Counted from the first letter of the stretch, positions 7,721-17,198 are shown. The stretch: 64,000 nucleotides of DNA from SB11 sp965222995 (GCA_965222995.1 OZ244977.1:3162001-3226000); one strand, 5' to 3'. Program-made: numbers and translations. The notes: generated from the letters alone by a model not told the origin.

Positions 7721-8194
7721 ATGAAAAAAACATTTGTATTAAGCTTTTCTATTATAGCCTTATTTTTAACCGGCACTTCCCTATCTGCACAAAGTACCTG
7801 TTGCAGCAAAACAAAAAGCGATAGTGCTTGCGCCCCTGAAAAAGAACAAAGAGCGGGCTGCTCTCCTTCAAGCTGTAGAGGTGAACAAACTAAATTTGGA
7901 GAGGTAAAAGTGATAACCTCTTTGCGTAAAAACCTTATTAGCTTAAAAGCTGAGATGGAAAAATATACCGTTACAAAGTTTTCTCAACGCTCATATAGTG
8001 TGCATGGCTTAGTAGGTGAAAGTGATGATGAAAGCCTTAACATTATTGTTACTGAGGTGAAACTTATTGAAAAGGAATTGAAAAATAAACTCGGTAAAAG
8101 CCTAACCGCTTTTAGCTTGCCTAAAGGGAAAGCTAAACAGGTGAAGTATTTATCAAAAAGGATTAAAGGACTTAAAGCATTTTTAGCAAAATAA
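7721..8194 (+). CDS. Secreted cysteine-rich protein, unknown function
   Basis: 157 residues. Signal peptide 1-24 ending LSAQ. The mature N-terminus has five cysteines in about 26 residues (C27, C28, C37, C47, C52; STCC, SAC, GCSPSSC), followed by a Lys- and Leu-rich helical domain (residues about 58-157) without Cys. The layout suggests a periplasmic metal- or thiol-binding head on a helical body. No family is recognised. Only 12 bases separate it from the membrane redox protein at 8207, so the two are very likely co-transcribed. It lies downstream of a sigZ-like gene and a five-Cys micropeptide, which points to a shared metal or thiol-stress theme (inference). Confidence 0.75.
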   Translation: MKKTFVLSFSIIALFLTGTSLSAQSTCCSKTKSDSACAPEKEQRAGCSPSSCRGEQTKFGEVKVITSLRKNLISLKAEMEKYTVTKFSQRSYSVHGLVGESDDESLNIIVTEVKLIEKELKNKLGKSLTAFSLPKGKAKQVKYLSKRIKGLKAFLAK

Positions 8195-8206
8195 AGTTTT
8201 GGATAA

Positions 8207-9262
8207 ATGCTTTTCAGAAAAATCATAAGCATAAGCATTGCCATATGCTTTATTGCTATTGCTGTTACAGGCATACTCTTTTTCTTCACTCCATACCAGC
8301 GCACCACAGCAACAATACATACCATTTTCGGGTTTACTTTTTTACTGGGGGTTTTGTGGCATATAAAAAACAATTTCCCATCGCTAAAACATTATGTTGT
8401 TACAAAAAACAGGGTATCATTTCTAAAGCTTCCCTTCTTAATAATTTTACTGTTTTGCGTACTGCTGTTAGCCTCTTATTCTCAAGTAAAACCCATTAAA
8501 TCTTTTATGGATTGGGGAGCTGAATTAAAAGCAAATGCAACTGTAGAAGTTGACAATAACAGCTATATTTTGCATGAAGTAAACCTTAACGACAGTATTA
8601 AGATAGAAGTAGACTTCTTAAAAGGGAAACACTTTTGGCATCCCCAAATAGCTATTTGGCTGGAAGATGAAAGCGGTAATTACTTAAAGTCTTTATATGT
8701 ATCTGAAGCCACTGCTACGGGCACTTTTTTTGGCGGTAGGGATAAAGAGAATTTTAAAACCTTTGATGAAACTAAAGTTAACCCCAACAATATTAATTAC
8801 CGACGGGTTGATGCGCTACCCTATTGGTCTCACAAAAGAGGTATTAAGTATGCAGACGGTATGTATGCCCCTACAAAGGAGCAGCCCATAGTTGACGGCA
8901 TTTCGGGAGCCACATTTAGTGATAATTTTTTATACAGAACCTCATTTAATCATAAGCAAACAAAGTTTAAGCTGTATTTAGAGATAAATGTAGCTTTTGA
9001 TGATAATGAATATTACTCAGAATTTGATTTTCCTGATGATGAAATATTCCATAGTGGCACGGGGCAATTGGGGCAACCTTCATTAATTTACGGTTGTGAT
9101 GTTGACCTAAAAAGCAGAAACAGCTATTATTTAATGCGCTTATTGGGGCACGGGCATCACTCAGGGCAAAACGGCACTTTATATACCGATTTATCTACGC
9201 TAACCACTGCATTAGAGATTGTTGAGCGGATTTTGGTTCATGTCTTCGTATTGGACAATTAA
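8207..9262 (+). CDS. Membrane redox protein: cytochrome-like TM region plus DUF2271-like domain
   Basis: 351 residues. Three N-terminal membrane segments (about 5-27, 34-50, 75-92) carry histidines in HTIFGFTFLLGVLWHIKNN, spaced as in DUF4405-type cytochrome b proteins, so heme ligation is likely. The periplasmic part has HPQIAIWLEDESGNYLKSLY, resembling DUF2271, and DGISGAT at 230-236. The latter fits the Dxx(S/T/A)GAT motif whose Thr receives FMN from ApbE. A heme-plus-flavin electron carrier across the inner membrane is therefore a reasonable model; flavinylation is inference and no apbE gene is in the window. The end is His-rich (GHGHHSGQNG). Probably co-transcribed with the Cys-rich protein upstream, whose cysteines it might reduce or oxidise. 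Confidence 0.65.
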   Translation: MLFRKIISISIAICFIAIAVTGILFFFTPYQRTTATIHTIFGFTFLLGVLWHIKNNFPSLKHYVVTKNRVSFLKLPFLIILLFCVLLLASYSQVKPIKSFMDWGAELKANATVEVDNNSYILHEVNLNDSIKIEVDFLKGKHFWHPQIAIWLEDESGNYLKSLYVSEATATGTFFGGRDKENFKTFDETKVNPNNINYRRVDALPYWSHKRGIKYADGMYAPTKEQPIVDGISGATFSDNFLYRTSFNHKQTKFKLYLEINVAFDDNEYYSEFDFPDDEIFHSGTGQLGQPSLIYGCDVDLKSRNSYYLMRLLGHGHHSGQNGTLYTDLSTLTTALEIVERILVHVFVLDN

Positions 9263-9343
9263 GTATTTCTATTTCATTTTTTTAATATAGGCACAGTTGT
9301 GGCTACGCTTAATGGCAAATAAACGTCTTAAGAATAAAGAATT

Positions 9344-9802
9344 ATGAAAAGAATAGCTTTGATATTAGTTGTACTAGCCGGAGTGGCTACAACTATGGCC
9401 TTCAATACTCCAAATGAAGAAAAAACTACTGTAGCAGATAAAACTGAAAGCATCACATTTTTTAAAGGCACATTTGCACAAGCTCTAGAAGCTTCAAAAA
9501 AACAAAACAAGCCCATTTTTATGGACTCGTATACCAGTTGGTGCCATTGGTGCAAACATTTAGACAAAACCACTTTTAAAGATGCTAAGGTAATTAGCTA
9601 CCTAAACGAGAACTTTATTAATGTGAAAATGAATATGGAGGCAGGTGAAGGACCTAAATTGGCACAGAAATACAGAGTAAGCGGCTACCCAACTCTATTA
9701 TTTATTAACTCTGAGGGTGAAGCAATCGGCAGAATTGGGGGTTACGTAAAAGCTGCGGCTTTTGTGAAAAATGCCAAAAAAGCTAAAAATGCTTTTAACT
9801 AA
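9344..9802 (+). CDS. Secreted thioredoxin-like protein (CHWC)
   Basis: 152 residues. Signal peptide about 1-20 (ends TTMAF). Thioredoxin fold with CHWC at 67-70 in SYTSWCHWCKHLD and the cis-Pro segment SGYPTLLFIN. CHWC is the active-site form also seen in DUF255 (YyaL) proteins such as the one at 54638. Clear paralogue of the protein at 5492, so the pair brackets the SigZ locus. Expected to act on disulfides in the periplasm. It is followed after 13 bases by a T9SS cargo gene, so the two may share a transcript. Confidence 0.85.
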   Translation: MKRIALILVVLAGVATTMAFNTPNEEKTTVADKTESITFFKGTFAQALEASKKQNKPIFMDSYTSWCHWCKHLDKTTFKDAKVISYLNENFINVKMNMEAGEGPKLAQKYRVSGYPTLLFINSEGEAIGRIGGYVKAAAFVKNAKKAKNAFN

Positions 9803-9815
9803 CTTTGGCTAAACA

Positions 9816-10421
9816 ATGAAAAAGCTGGTAGTATTAGTAATATTCTGTTCAGGTATCGCCATACAAGGTGTAGGGCAGGTTATTGATATTACAAGTTTTT
9901 TTAAGGCTAGTGAAATTCAAGGCAAGGTATTGCTTTCATGGCAAATTGTTAGTGGAAGCACTTGCAATGGTATACAAATTTATAGAGGTACGGATAGCAC
10001 CCAACTTGCCCAAGTAGGTGAAATAATTGGTGTTTGCGGTAGTGTTACTGAGCCTGTTGACTATACTTTTGTTGATGAAAAGCTAAATGAAAACAACACC
10101 TATTATTACCGTTTAGAGTTTGGCACACAAGGTTTTTCTGAGATTATCTCGGTAACTGTAGAGGGAATATTTAGCAATACATCTCAAGTGCGACCCAACC
10201 CTATAAGTGAAAGCGGAAAAATAGTTTTCACTAAAAATTCTGTACAAAACCACACGTTAACACTATACAACAAGCATGGGAAAAAGGTATTGGAGAAAAC
10301 TAGCACAGAAAACTCTTTTGATATTAATGCTTTGGGGCTGAAAAACGGAGTATACGTTTATACCATAACTGCTGATAACAATACTTTAATAGCCAGGGAA
10401 AAACTGCTGATTCATCACTGA
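9816..10421 (+). CDS. Small secreted T9SS type A protein
   Basis: 201 residues. Signal peptide to about residue 20, one beta-sandwich/FnIII-like domain (KVLLSWQIVSGSTCNGIQIYR), then a C-terminal sorting domain of about 75 residues beginning VRPNPISESGKI and ending GVYVYTITADNNTLIAREKLLI, the standard T9SS type A form. Two cysteines (CNG and VCG) may form a disulfide. Function unknown. Probably in one operon with the CHWC thioredoxin-like gene 13 bases upstream, which could act on that disulfide. Confidence 0.8.
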   Translation: MKKLVVLVIFCSGIAIQGVGQVIDITSFFKASEIQGKVLLSWQIVSGSTCNGIQIYRGTDSTQLAQVGEIIGVCGSVTEPVDYTFVDEKLNENNTYYYRLEFGTQGFSEIISVTVEGIFSNTSQVRPNPISESGKIVFTKNSVQNHTLTLYNKHGKKVLEKTSTENSFDINALGLKNGVYVYTITADNNTLIAREKLLIHH

Positions 10422-10426
10422 TATTT

Positions 10427-12619
10427 TTATCTCACCAGTGTCAGGGTGCTTCTATGGTTTTCAGTCCTTAACATTTGATTCTCATCAAAATACTGTAGCT
10501 TTATTGAGTAGAGATATACCCCATCAGGTACTGAAACTCCTTTGTTTGTACCATCCCACCCCACATTAAAATCCTCTGTTTCAAACAGCACTTCACCCCA
10601 CCTGTTAAATACTTTCAGTTCAATAGAGTGTGCATTTCGTATGAAAGGCATAAAAATATCGTTTACGCCATCGCTATTAGGGCTAAAAGCATTGGGGTAG
10701 GCTGCATAAAAACAGTTTTTTATTTCTATTTCTTTAGTAAGGGTATCGCATGCATTAAACAAGGTTACCCAATAATTTCCCACCACAGAAATTGAATTTG
10801 TAGGCTGGGTCGACCCATCACTCCACAAATAGGTTGAATTGGGAAATGTTGCATCAAGTTTAATCGGCTCTTTTATACAACTATAAGTACTTCCAAAGCT
10901 TATAACAGGCTGTGGCTTTACCTCCGTTAATTGTGAAGTTTTCGCTTCGCACCCGTCAATTTCTATTGTATAGGTAATTGTACTTTCGCCAATATTTTTT
11001 GGGATAAATGTATTTCCTTCAACCCCGGTCCCTGAAAAAATGCCCCCTTTCATTGCAGGAACTAATACTGCCTCACCATCATTTTCACAGTATCGGTTTT
11101 TTAATCCTGTAAAGCTTGCATCAGGCACTGTAAAAACCCAAACATTGCCTGTAACACTATCTAAACAGCCTTTTTTGGTTATGGTAATTAATTTTACCTC
11201 AAAGGTATCGGGCATAGAGAATGCTACATTTGATGCATTTAGTTCTTTCCTTTCGGGCTGGTTGTCTGAAAACCGCCAAACAGAACCTGCTATTTCGCCT
11301 TTTTTAGCGGTTGATGTATTGGTAAAATTGAAACTATGCCCTTTGAAACACTGTTCTTTTTTGTTCACTTCAAATGAAGCTTCAGGTAGCGATGCCACAA
11401 ATACTTTAATTGCTTTTACCGCAATGCCCAAGTATGGTCTTGCATTATCTTTAGCGGTTACAATAAAGTTGTGGGGTGCTTTACGAATATGGGCTTCATT
11501 GGGTGTCCAACTTATAACTGCCGAATCTTTTTTAGGGTCAGCACTCTTTAAGAGTTTAAACTCGGCTCCTTGAACTGATTCACTCCATATCAGCTTCACC
11601 GAATCGCCTTGATTCTTATCAAAAGTGCCTATATGTATATTTATTTGTTCTCCCACACAAACCGTATCGTCTTTGGCTTGTATTACAGGTAATATATTAC
11701 CGTGGCAGTTAATTACTATCAGTTGTATGTCGCGCCTCGTTTTGCCTACAATTTTCATTTGCCCGTCAATTTCTCTCCACTCGGTAACTTCTATTACCAT
11801 TACTGAGACTTGATTGGCTAAGGTGGGGCGAAAGTTAAGGTTTCCCGTTTCTTCATCTAAATGAAAACCCTGGGGTATGGGTGCTTCTGCGTTGGGGAAA
11901 CCCAAAAACTGTAAGGGCTTCTGTGCTGAATAGGGATTGAGATAAGGCAAAGGTTTTCCTGCATCAGACAAGGGGTCTACAAGCTTGAAGGTTAAAACAT
12001 CATTGTCAATGGTATCTATTGCCCCATTGTTAAATACAAAATCGTTTCCCAAGCAAACAAATGTTGTTGCCGGAGTTATAAAAATGGGCGAACTGTTACA
12101 TTCTCCTAATTTAGTATATATAAGCGCTTCGGTATAAAACCGCTTATTCCCTGCCCCTGTTGTTATTGATTTGTTTCTGTTTGTTAGTGCCCAGCTTACT
12201 CTAAAAATATCGCACTTTTCGGCTATGTCCTCAGGTATGGTTATCGTATCTCTGTAGGTATGTTCCTCAACGCCAAATTTAAACACACCGTTCTGGCATA
12301 GTGTTTTTACGCCTGAAGGGTTTATGCCCGTAATGTCTTTTATTTGAAACCTTTTAAAAACAATATTGCCCAGAGTTGTAAGCGGGTTCTTTGCACAACT
12401 AATATCAATCCATTGGTTTGTTTTAAGGTCTATACCAATACAGTCTCTGTAAATTTTTAAAGTAATTTCATAGGCATTTGTTCCTAAGCATCTGTAGGTA
12501 ATATCGCTACCCATTAAATGAGTAGCATAAGAGAAGTTTGTACTGCTAAGTAGTATACAAAATATAGCAATGCTTTTAAAGCTTTTGACTAAATAATATA
12601 GGATAGGTTGTATATACAT
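10427..12619 (-). CDS. Secreted adhesin-like protein with CHU_C (T9SS type B) domain
   Basis: 730 residues from ATG 12619; a TTG three codons upstream is less likely. A signal segment (IAIFCILLSSTNFSYA) is followed by cadherin/Ig-like and PKD-like repeats (ATHLMGSDITYRC start; SVWRFSDNQPERKE near the middle). The last 85 residues are a classical CHU_C domain: YPNAFSPNSDGVNDIF, ELKVFNRWGEVLFET, WDGTNKGVSVPDGVYLY. This domain sends cargo through T9SS and is common in gliding-associated surface proteins. It overlaps no gene and its stop lies 5 bases from that of the convergent T9SS gene. Substrate unknown. Confidence 0.9.
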   Translation of the reverse strand: MYIQPILYYLVKSFKSIAIFCILLSSTNFSYATHLMGSDITYRCLGTNAYEITLKIYRDCIGIDLKTNQWIDISCAKNPLTTLGNIVFKRFQIKDITGINPSGVKTLCQNGVFKFGVEEHTYRDTITIPEDIAEKCDIFRVSWALTNRNKSITTGAGNKRFYTEALIYTKLGECNSSPIFITPATTFVCLGNDFVFNNGAIDTIDNDVLTFKLVDPLSDAGKPLPYLNPYSAQKPLQFLGFPNAEAPIPQGFHLDEETGNLNFRPTLANQVSVMVIEVTEWREIDGQMKIVGKTRRDIQLIVINCHGNILPVIQAKDDTVCVGEQINIHIGTFDKNQGDSVKLIWSESVQGAEFKLLKSADPKKDSAVISWTPNEAHIRKAPHNFIVTAKDNARPYLGIAVKAIKVFVASLPEASFEVNKKEQCFKGHSFNFTNTSTAKKGEIAGSVWRFSDNQPERKELNASNVAFSMPDTFEVKLITITKKGCLDSVTGNVWVFTVPDASFTGLKNRYCENDGEAVLVPAMKGGIFSGTGVEGNTFIPKNIGESTITYTIEIDGCEAKTSQLTEVKPQPVISFGSTYSCIKEPIKLDATFPNSTYLWSDGSTQPTNSISVVGNYWVTLFNACDTLTKEIEIKNCFYAAYPNAFSPNSDGVNDIFMPFIRNAHSIELKVFNRWGEVLFETEDFNVGWDGTNKGVSVPDGVYLYSIKLQYFDENQMLRTENHRSTLTLVR

Positions 12620-12695
12620 TACCAGCAATTACTATACTGGTAAACGCATAATTAACCCTAAACGTTGTAAGAATAAACGACTAGTTTGCAGTTAC

Positions 12696-13661
12696 TTACA
12701 ATAAAGTTGCAATAATATCTTCGGCTGAAAGTCCTTCAGCCTCTGCCTTGTAGTTTTTCACTATACGGTGGCGCAAAATAGGTTCTGCCACAGCCTGTAC
12801 GTCTTCAATATCAGGCGAGTATTTTCCTCTGAATAAGGCATGGCATTTTGCCCCCATAACCAAATACTGGCTTGCACGAGGCCCTGCACCGTATTCTAAA
12901 TATTCTTTTACTTTATCACTTGCCCCGTTTGAGTTAGGACGGGTTTTACCAACTAATTTTACCGCATATTCTACTACATTATCGGGCACGGGTACTTTCC
13001 GCACCAAATTTTGGAAGTACTGTACTTCTTGCTTAGAAATTACAGTACTTGCGGTTGCCTCAACATCGGTTGTTGTGGTTTTCACAATATCAACCTCTTC
13101 ATCAACGCTGGGATAATTAAGTATTATATTAAACATGAAACGGTCTAGCTGTGCCTCAGGTAATGGATAAGTACCTTCCTGTTCAATAGGGTTTTGTGTT
13201 GCTAAAACAAAAAAAGGTTTATCTAAAACATGTTCTTGTCCTGCGGCAGTAACGTTTTTCTCTTGCATAGCCTCAAGCAAGGCAGCTTGTGTTTTGGGTG
13301 GGGTACGGTTTATCTCATCAGCCAAAATAATATTAGCGAATATGGGACCTTTTATAAACTTAAAATGGCGACTCTCATCCAGTATTTCACTACCTGTAAT
13401 ATCACTGGGCATTAAGTCAGGCGTAAACTGTATGCGGTTAAAGCTTAAATCCATTACATCGGCAATGGTTTTTACCAAAAGTGTTTTTGCCAAACCCGGT
13501 ACACCTACCAGCAAGCAATGCCCATTGCAAAACATACTTATTAGTACGTTCTCAATTACTTTATCTTGCCCAACTATTACTTTATGTATTTCTGTGTTTA
13601 AGTTCTTTACAATGCCTGTGAATGCATCTGCTGCTTCCACATCGTTTTTATATTCTACCAT
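12696..13661 (-). CDS. MoxR-family AAA+ ATPase
   Basis: 321 residues, usual length. Walker A in LLVGVPGLAKTLLVK, Walker B IILADEINRTPPKTQAALLEAMQE, sensor 1 VLATQNPIEQEGTYPLPEAQLDRF, and a C-terminal lid YGAGPRASQYLVMGAKCHA. MoxR ATPases act as chaperones that help mature metal-enzyme or surface complexes, often with DUF58 and vWA partners. None are adjacent here; instead the gene follows the parvulin gene on the same strand after 28 bases, suggesting shared expression with envelope folding. Confidence 0.93.
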   Translation of the reverse strand: MVEYKNDVEAADAFTGIVKNLNTEIHKVIVGQDKVIENVLISMFCNGHCLLVGVPGLAKTLLVKTIADVMDLSFNRIQFTPDLMPSDITGSEILDESRHFKFIKGPIFANIILADEINRTPPKTQAALLEAMQEKNVTAAGQEHVLDKPFFVLATQNPIEQEGTYPLPEAQLDRFMFNIILNYPSVDEEVDIVKTTTTDVEATASTVISKQEVQYFQNLVRKVPVPDNVVEYAVKLVGKTRPNSNGASDKVKEYLEYGAGPRASQYLVMGAKCHALFRGKYSPDIEDVQAVAEPILRHRIVKNYKAEAEGLSAEDIIATLL

Positions 13662-13689
13662 TTAAGCTTTCTCGTTTATCGTGTAAAAA

Positions 13690-15051
13690 CTATTTACTTG
13701 TCCATTGCAGCAAAGCAGGATGCCGTGCATATTTATCAATTATTTTTATATAAAATTTCTCTTTATGCTTCATTATCCACTTATCTAAAGCTTCTGCTTT
13801 TTTCTTTTCAAGTGCTGCGTTTTGTATTCGCACCCAGTCTTGCTCTAAATTGGGTAAGTGTGGTTCTGTTATATCAACCAAATGATAGGCTTTATAACTA
13901 TCCTTACCATCTTGAGAGCGGTTGTATTCAGGTCCCAAATAATCACCTTTTTTCATCTTGCTAACCGCAGTGAAAACATCTTTGGGTAGTTGGTCTATGG
14001 CAATTTTGGTATTGCCCAACTGGTCTGTAAACTTACCTCCGTTGGGAGATGTACGTTCGTCTTCCGAATATCTTTTAGCGGCTTCTTCAAATGTCCAGCG
14101 ATTGGCTTTAATAGACTTTAAAAGTGTGTCTATTTCTGTGCGAGCGAGCACCAAATCGTAAGCTACGGTTTTTGGGCGAACTAATATATGGCGTACATTT
14201 ACCTTCTCCCCTCTACGCTCGATAAGTTTTAAGATGTGGAACCCAAACTGAGTTTCTATAATTTTTGAGATGGTATCGGGTTTCAGCTTAAATGCCATTG
14301 CCTCAAACTCCGGTACCATTTGCCCACGCCCGAAAAAGCCTGTTTCACCACATTTTGCTGATGAACCCGGGTCGTCAGACTCTAGTGATGCGGTAATACA
14401 CCAGTCTGCTCCTTCTAATAAGTCTTTTCTTATTTTCTCTATTTTCTTACGTGCATAGTCTTTTTCTGCCTGGGTAATTTTGGGGTACCGTACTATTTGT
14501 GCAACTACTACCTCAGCATTAACAGGCTCTAAACTGTCTTTTGGTAATTTTTTAAAGTATCTTTTTACTTCGGTGGGAGTGATTTTTATATCCCTCACTA
14601 TGGTTTGCTGCATTTCTTGTATCACCATTTCTTGTTGCAGCTTTGCACGTGTTTCTTCTTTAAACTGCTCTATTGATTTGCCAATATATTTTACAAAATC
14701 ATCTTCCCCACCGGGAAATTGACTGAGTATATACAGCATTCTTCGGTCTATTTCAGCATCCACTCTTTCAGGTGCTACGGTAACACTATCTATTTGTGCT
14801 TGATACAGTAACAGTTTTTTTGCTATGAGCGAGCTTAGTATCTGGTATCTGTCGTTTTCTGTAAATGTAACTCCACTTTGCTCTTCAAGGGTTTCAAATT
14901 CTTTGTCAATATCAGATTTAAGTATATAGTTATCTCCTACAATGGCTACAATTTCATCTAATATCTGCCCTTCGCGTTTTTGGGCATTAGCAGTAAACAA
15001 ACCTGCAAACAGCAACCCAAACAGCAAGCTATATTTTATAACAATTTTCAA
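13690..15051 (-). CDS. surA: SurA-like periplasmic peptidylprolyl isomerase
   Basis: 453 residues. Signal peptide ending ANAQ (about residue 24), a SurA N-terminal helical domain (ILDEIVAIVGDNYILKSDI is typical), then two parvulin (PpiC) domains at about 175-275 and 285-390, with FGFHILKLIERRG and VNVRHILVRPK. SurA proteins guide outer-membrane barrels to the BAM complex. It sits between the MoxR gene and a second parvulin-type gene; the three run in the same direction, with a terminator between this gene and the larger one upstream. Confidence 0.88.
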   Translation of the reverse strand: MKIVIKYSLLFGLLFAGLFTANAQKREGQILDEIVAIVGDNYILKSDIDKEFETLEEQSGVTFTENDRYQILSSLIAKKLLLYQAQIDSVTVAPERVDAEIDRRMLYILSQFPGGEDDFVKYIGKSIEQFKEETRAKLQQEMVIQEMQQTIVRDIKITPTEVKRYFKKLPKDSLEPVNAEVVVAQIVRYPKITQAEKDYARKKIEKIRKDLLEGADWCITASLESDDPGSSAKCGETGFFGRGQMVPEFEAMAFKLKPDTISKIIETQFGFHILKLIERRGEKVNVRHILVRPKTVAYDLVLARTEIDTLLKSIKANRWTFEEAAKRYSEDERTSPNGGKFTDQLGNTKIAIDQLPKDVFTAVSKMKKGDYLGPEYNRSQDGKDSYKAYHLVDITEPHLPNLEQDWVRIQNAALEKKKAEALDKWIMKHKEKFYIKIIDKYARHPALLQWTSK

Positions 15052-15173
15052 AATGTATGTGCTTATTTATATGTTTTTGGTGTACTAAAGTAAATAGTTG
15101 TTTTGTTATCCCTGCAAAAAATATGCAGTTCCTTAGCTTTTAACGATAAACGACAATTTTTATTTTTACAAAA

Positions 15174-15195
15174 AAGCCCGCTTTGCAGCGGGCTT
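15174..15195 (-). terminator. Terminator after the large parvulin gene
   Basis: AAGCCCGCT / AGCGGGCTT with loop TTGC, followed by a T-rich run in the minus direction. It begins about 20 bases after the stop of the 15216-17189 gene. Confidence 0.85.
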
Positions 15196-15215
15196 ACTAT
15201 ATTTTCAGTAGATTT

Positions 15216-17189
15216 TTATCGTGGTAATTTATTTAAAAAACTATTAAACACTTCTTGGTTAATAGTTACAGGATATTTTTTCTTCAATTCTTCTATCCAT
15301 TCTTTTTCAAGCATATTTTGGTAGCTTGAGGTAATAGGCCCGCGAACTTCGCTAAGCTCTTTTGGTTTTGAGCGTAATACTTTACGAATAACTACTACAT
15401 AGTGTTTACCATCAAGTTCTGCTTTACGTCTTCCTTTTTTCCATTTTACATGACTAAGAATAGGGTGTGCATCTTTTTCATACTTCCCTTTTTTAATCAC
15501 TAGACTTAAGGGGTGTATTTCATGTGCCATGCGCGATATTGTCGTATCGGCTTTTTTCTTTTTCACCCATTTGTACACTTTTTTGCAAATATCTTCACTT
15601 TGGCACTCATAAATAGTTACATCTACCCTGTCTTTCCACATGTATTCGGTTTTGTGTGCCTCATAGTATTCTTTTAAACCAATAGTATCGGTTATTCCTT
15701 TGTTCCAAACTCGTTTTTCCGACAGGTTAAACAACAATATACCATCGTTATACTCTTGTATCAAATAGCGGTATTTATCGTACTTATTGGCAAGGTTATT
15801 CTCTTCATACTCCCATACTTTTTGTTCAACAAAGCTTTTATAAAGGCCTTCAACTATCATTTTGTTGGTTTTCTTTAAGGCTGTTTGCTGGTTTAACTCA
15901 ATAAATTTAGAAAAATCACGCTCTGTAAAAGTTTTATCTCCTATGGTAAATAAATTGTTATTGAGGTCTTTATGATTCCCGTCTATCCATCTACCAAACA
16001 CTAAGGTAGAGTCGGTTTTAGCTATAAAAGCCTCTAAGTTTTTGTGGTTTTCTTTAAACCCGTATTCTTTTTTAATTCTGTTTACTACTGCCTGTTTCGA
16101 GATACCGTAACGTTCATCTTTAGGGTTTGATATTTTTCGCTTCAAATCGTCGTATAAACTGTCTTTAGGAGCCAGTTTTTCATGCCCCAAACGTTTTATT
16201 ATATGGAAGCCATACTGTGTTTTTACAGGAGTACTTATGGCACCGTCTTTTGGAAGTTTAAACAGGGTTTCTCTGAATATCAGAGGAAAATTCCTGTTTG
16301 TACTTTCTATTAGGCCTATATCGCCGCCTTTACCTTTTGTATTTACATCGTCGCTATATGCAGCAACCATTTCTTCAAAAGTGGCTTTGCCTGATTTTAT
16401 CTCAGCATATATTGAATCAGCTTTTTGTTTGGCACGTAAAATTTCATCGTCCTTTGCACCTTCATTCAAGCGCAACATTAAATGTGCTGCTTTCATTTTA
16501 CCTCTTGAAGGTCGTCTGTCATATACTTTGATAATATGATACCCAAATTGTGTTCGGAAAGGACCTGCTGTATTTCCTACTTTGGTATTGTATGCAACCG
16601 TTTCAAAAGGGTATATCATATCAAAAGCAGTAAAATACCCTAAACTACCAAAGTTGTTCTTTGCAGATGGGTCTTCTGAATGTTTGTAGGCTACAGAATC
16701 AAAAGATTCACTTTTAAGTTTTTTCTTTAGTTCAATGGCTTTATTGTATGCCACCAAAGTATCTTTTGGTAAGGCATCGCGGGTAACAGCAACCATAATA
16801 TGGCTTACTTTTACTTCTTCCTTAAGGTGCTCATAAGCTTCATCTATCAGAGCTTCAGTTGCTGAAGTATCAACCATGTAGGGTTGCGCCAGTTGCTTTT
16901 TGTACTGCGCCATTTCTGCCAAAAAATTTGAAGCAGTATCCATGCCCAAATCTTTGGCTTGCTGTACTTTTAGCTTAAAGTTTACAAATAAATCTAAGTA
17001 ATACCTTGCGGTATCTTTTGTAATACTTTCTTCGGGGTTGTTTTTGTAAAATTGACGCTCAAATTCGCTAAGTGTAGCGTAATGCTTACCAAAGGTGAAT
17101 AGCTTTTTTTCTGCCGGTTTGTTTTGTGCGTTTGCGGTTTGTAACAAACCCGCTGTTGTTAATAAAAGTAAAAACAGTATTCTTTTCAT
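15216..17189 (-). CDS. Periplasmic parvulin-type peptidylprolyl isomerase (two PpiC domains)
   Basis: 657 residues from ATG 17189. That start is chosen because it begins the signal peptide (MKRILFLLLLTTAGLLQTANAQ-type) and is preceded by a strong AAGGAGG ribosome-binding site, rare in this window. A longer in-frame start at 17219 would fall over the -7 box region. Two parvulin domains lie at about 125-225 (EVKVSHIMVAV ... FGYHIIKVYDRRP) and 230-335 (MKAAHLMLRL ... YGFHIIKRLGHE). The C-terminal 300 residues have no clear family. It is probably a foldase for outer-membrane or T9SS proteins, working with the SurA-like protein downstream. Confidence 0.85.
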   Translation of the reverse strand: MKRILFLLLLTTAGLLQTANAQNKPAEKKLFTFGKHYATLSEFERQFYKNNPEESITKDTARYYLDLFVNFKLKVQQAKDLGMDTASNFLAEMAQYKKQLAQPYMVDTSATEALIDEAYEHLKEEVKVSHIMVAVTRDALPKDTLVAYNKAIELKKKLKSESFDSVAYKHSEDPSAKNNFGSLGYFTAFDMIYPFETVAYNTKVGNTAGPFRTQFGYHIIKVYDRRPSRGKMKAAHLMLRLNEGAKDDEILRAKQKADSIYAEIKSGKATFEEMVAAYSDDVNTKGKGGDIGLIESTNRNFPLIFRETLFKLPKDGAISTPVKTQYGFHIIKRLGHEKLAPKDSLYDDLKRKISNPKDERYGISKQAVVNRIKKEYGFKENHKNLEAFIAKTDSTLVFGRWIDGNHKDLNNNLFTIGDKTFTERDFSKFIELNQQTALKKTNKMIVEGLYKSFVEQKVWEYEENNLANKYDKYRYLIQEYNDGILLFNLSEKRVWNKGITDTIGLKEYYEAHKTEYMWKDRVDVTIYECQSEDICKKVYKWVKKKKADTTISRMAHEIHPLSLVIKKGKYEKDAHPILSHVKWKKGRRKAELDGKHYVVVIRKVLRSKPKELSEVRGPITSSYQNMLEKEWIEELKKKYPVTINQEVFNSFLNKLPR

Positions 17190-17191
17190 TT

Positions 17192-17198
17192 CCTCCTT
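17192..17198 (-). promoter_or_regulatory. Strong Shine-Dalgarno before the parvulin gene
   Basis: AAGGAGG two bases before ATG (minus strand). Most genes in the window lack such a site, so it helps fix the start at 17189. Confidence 0.6.
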
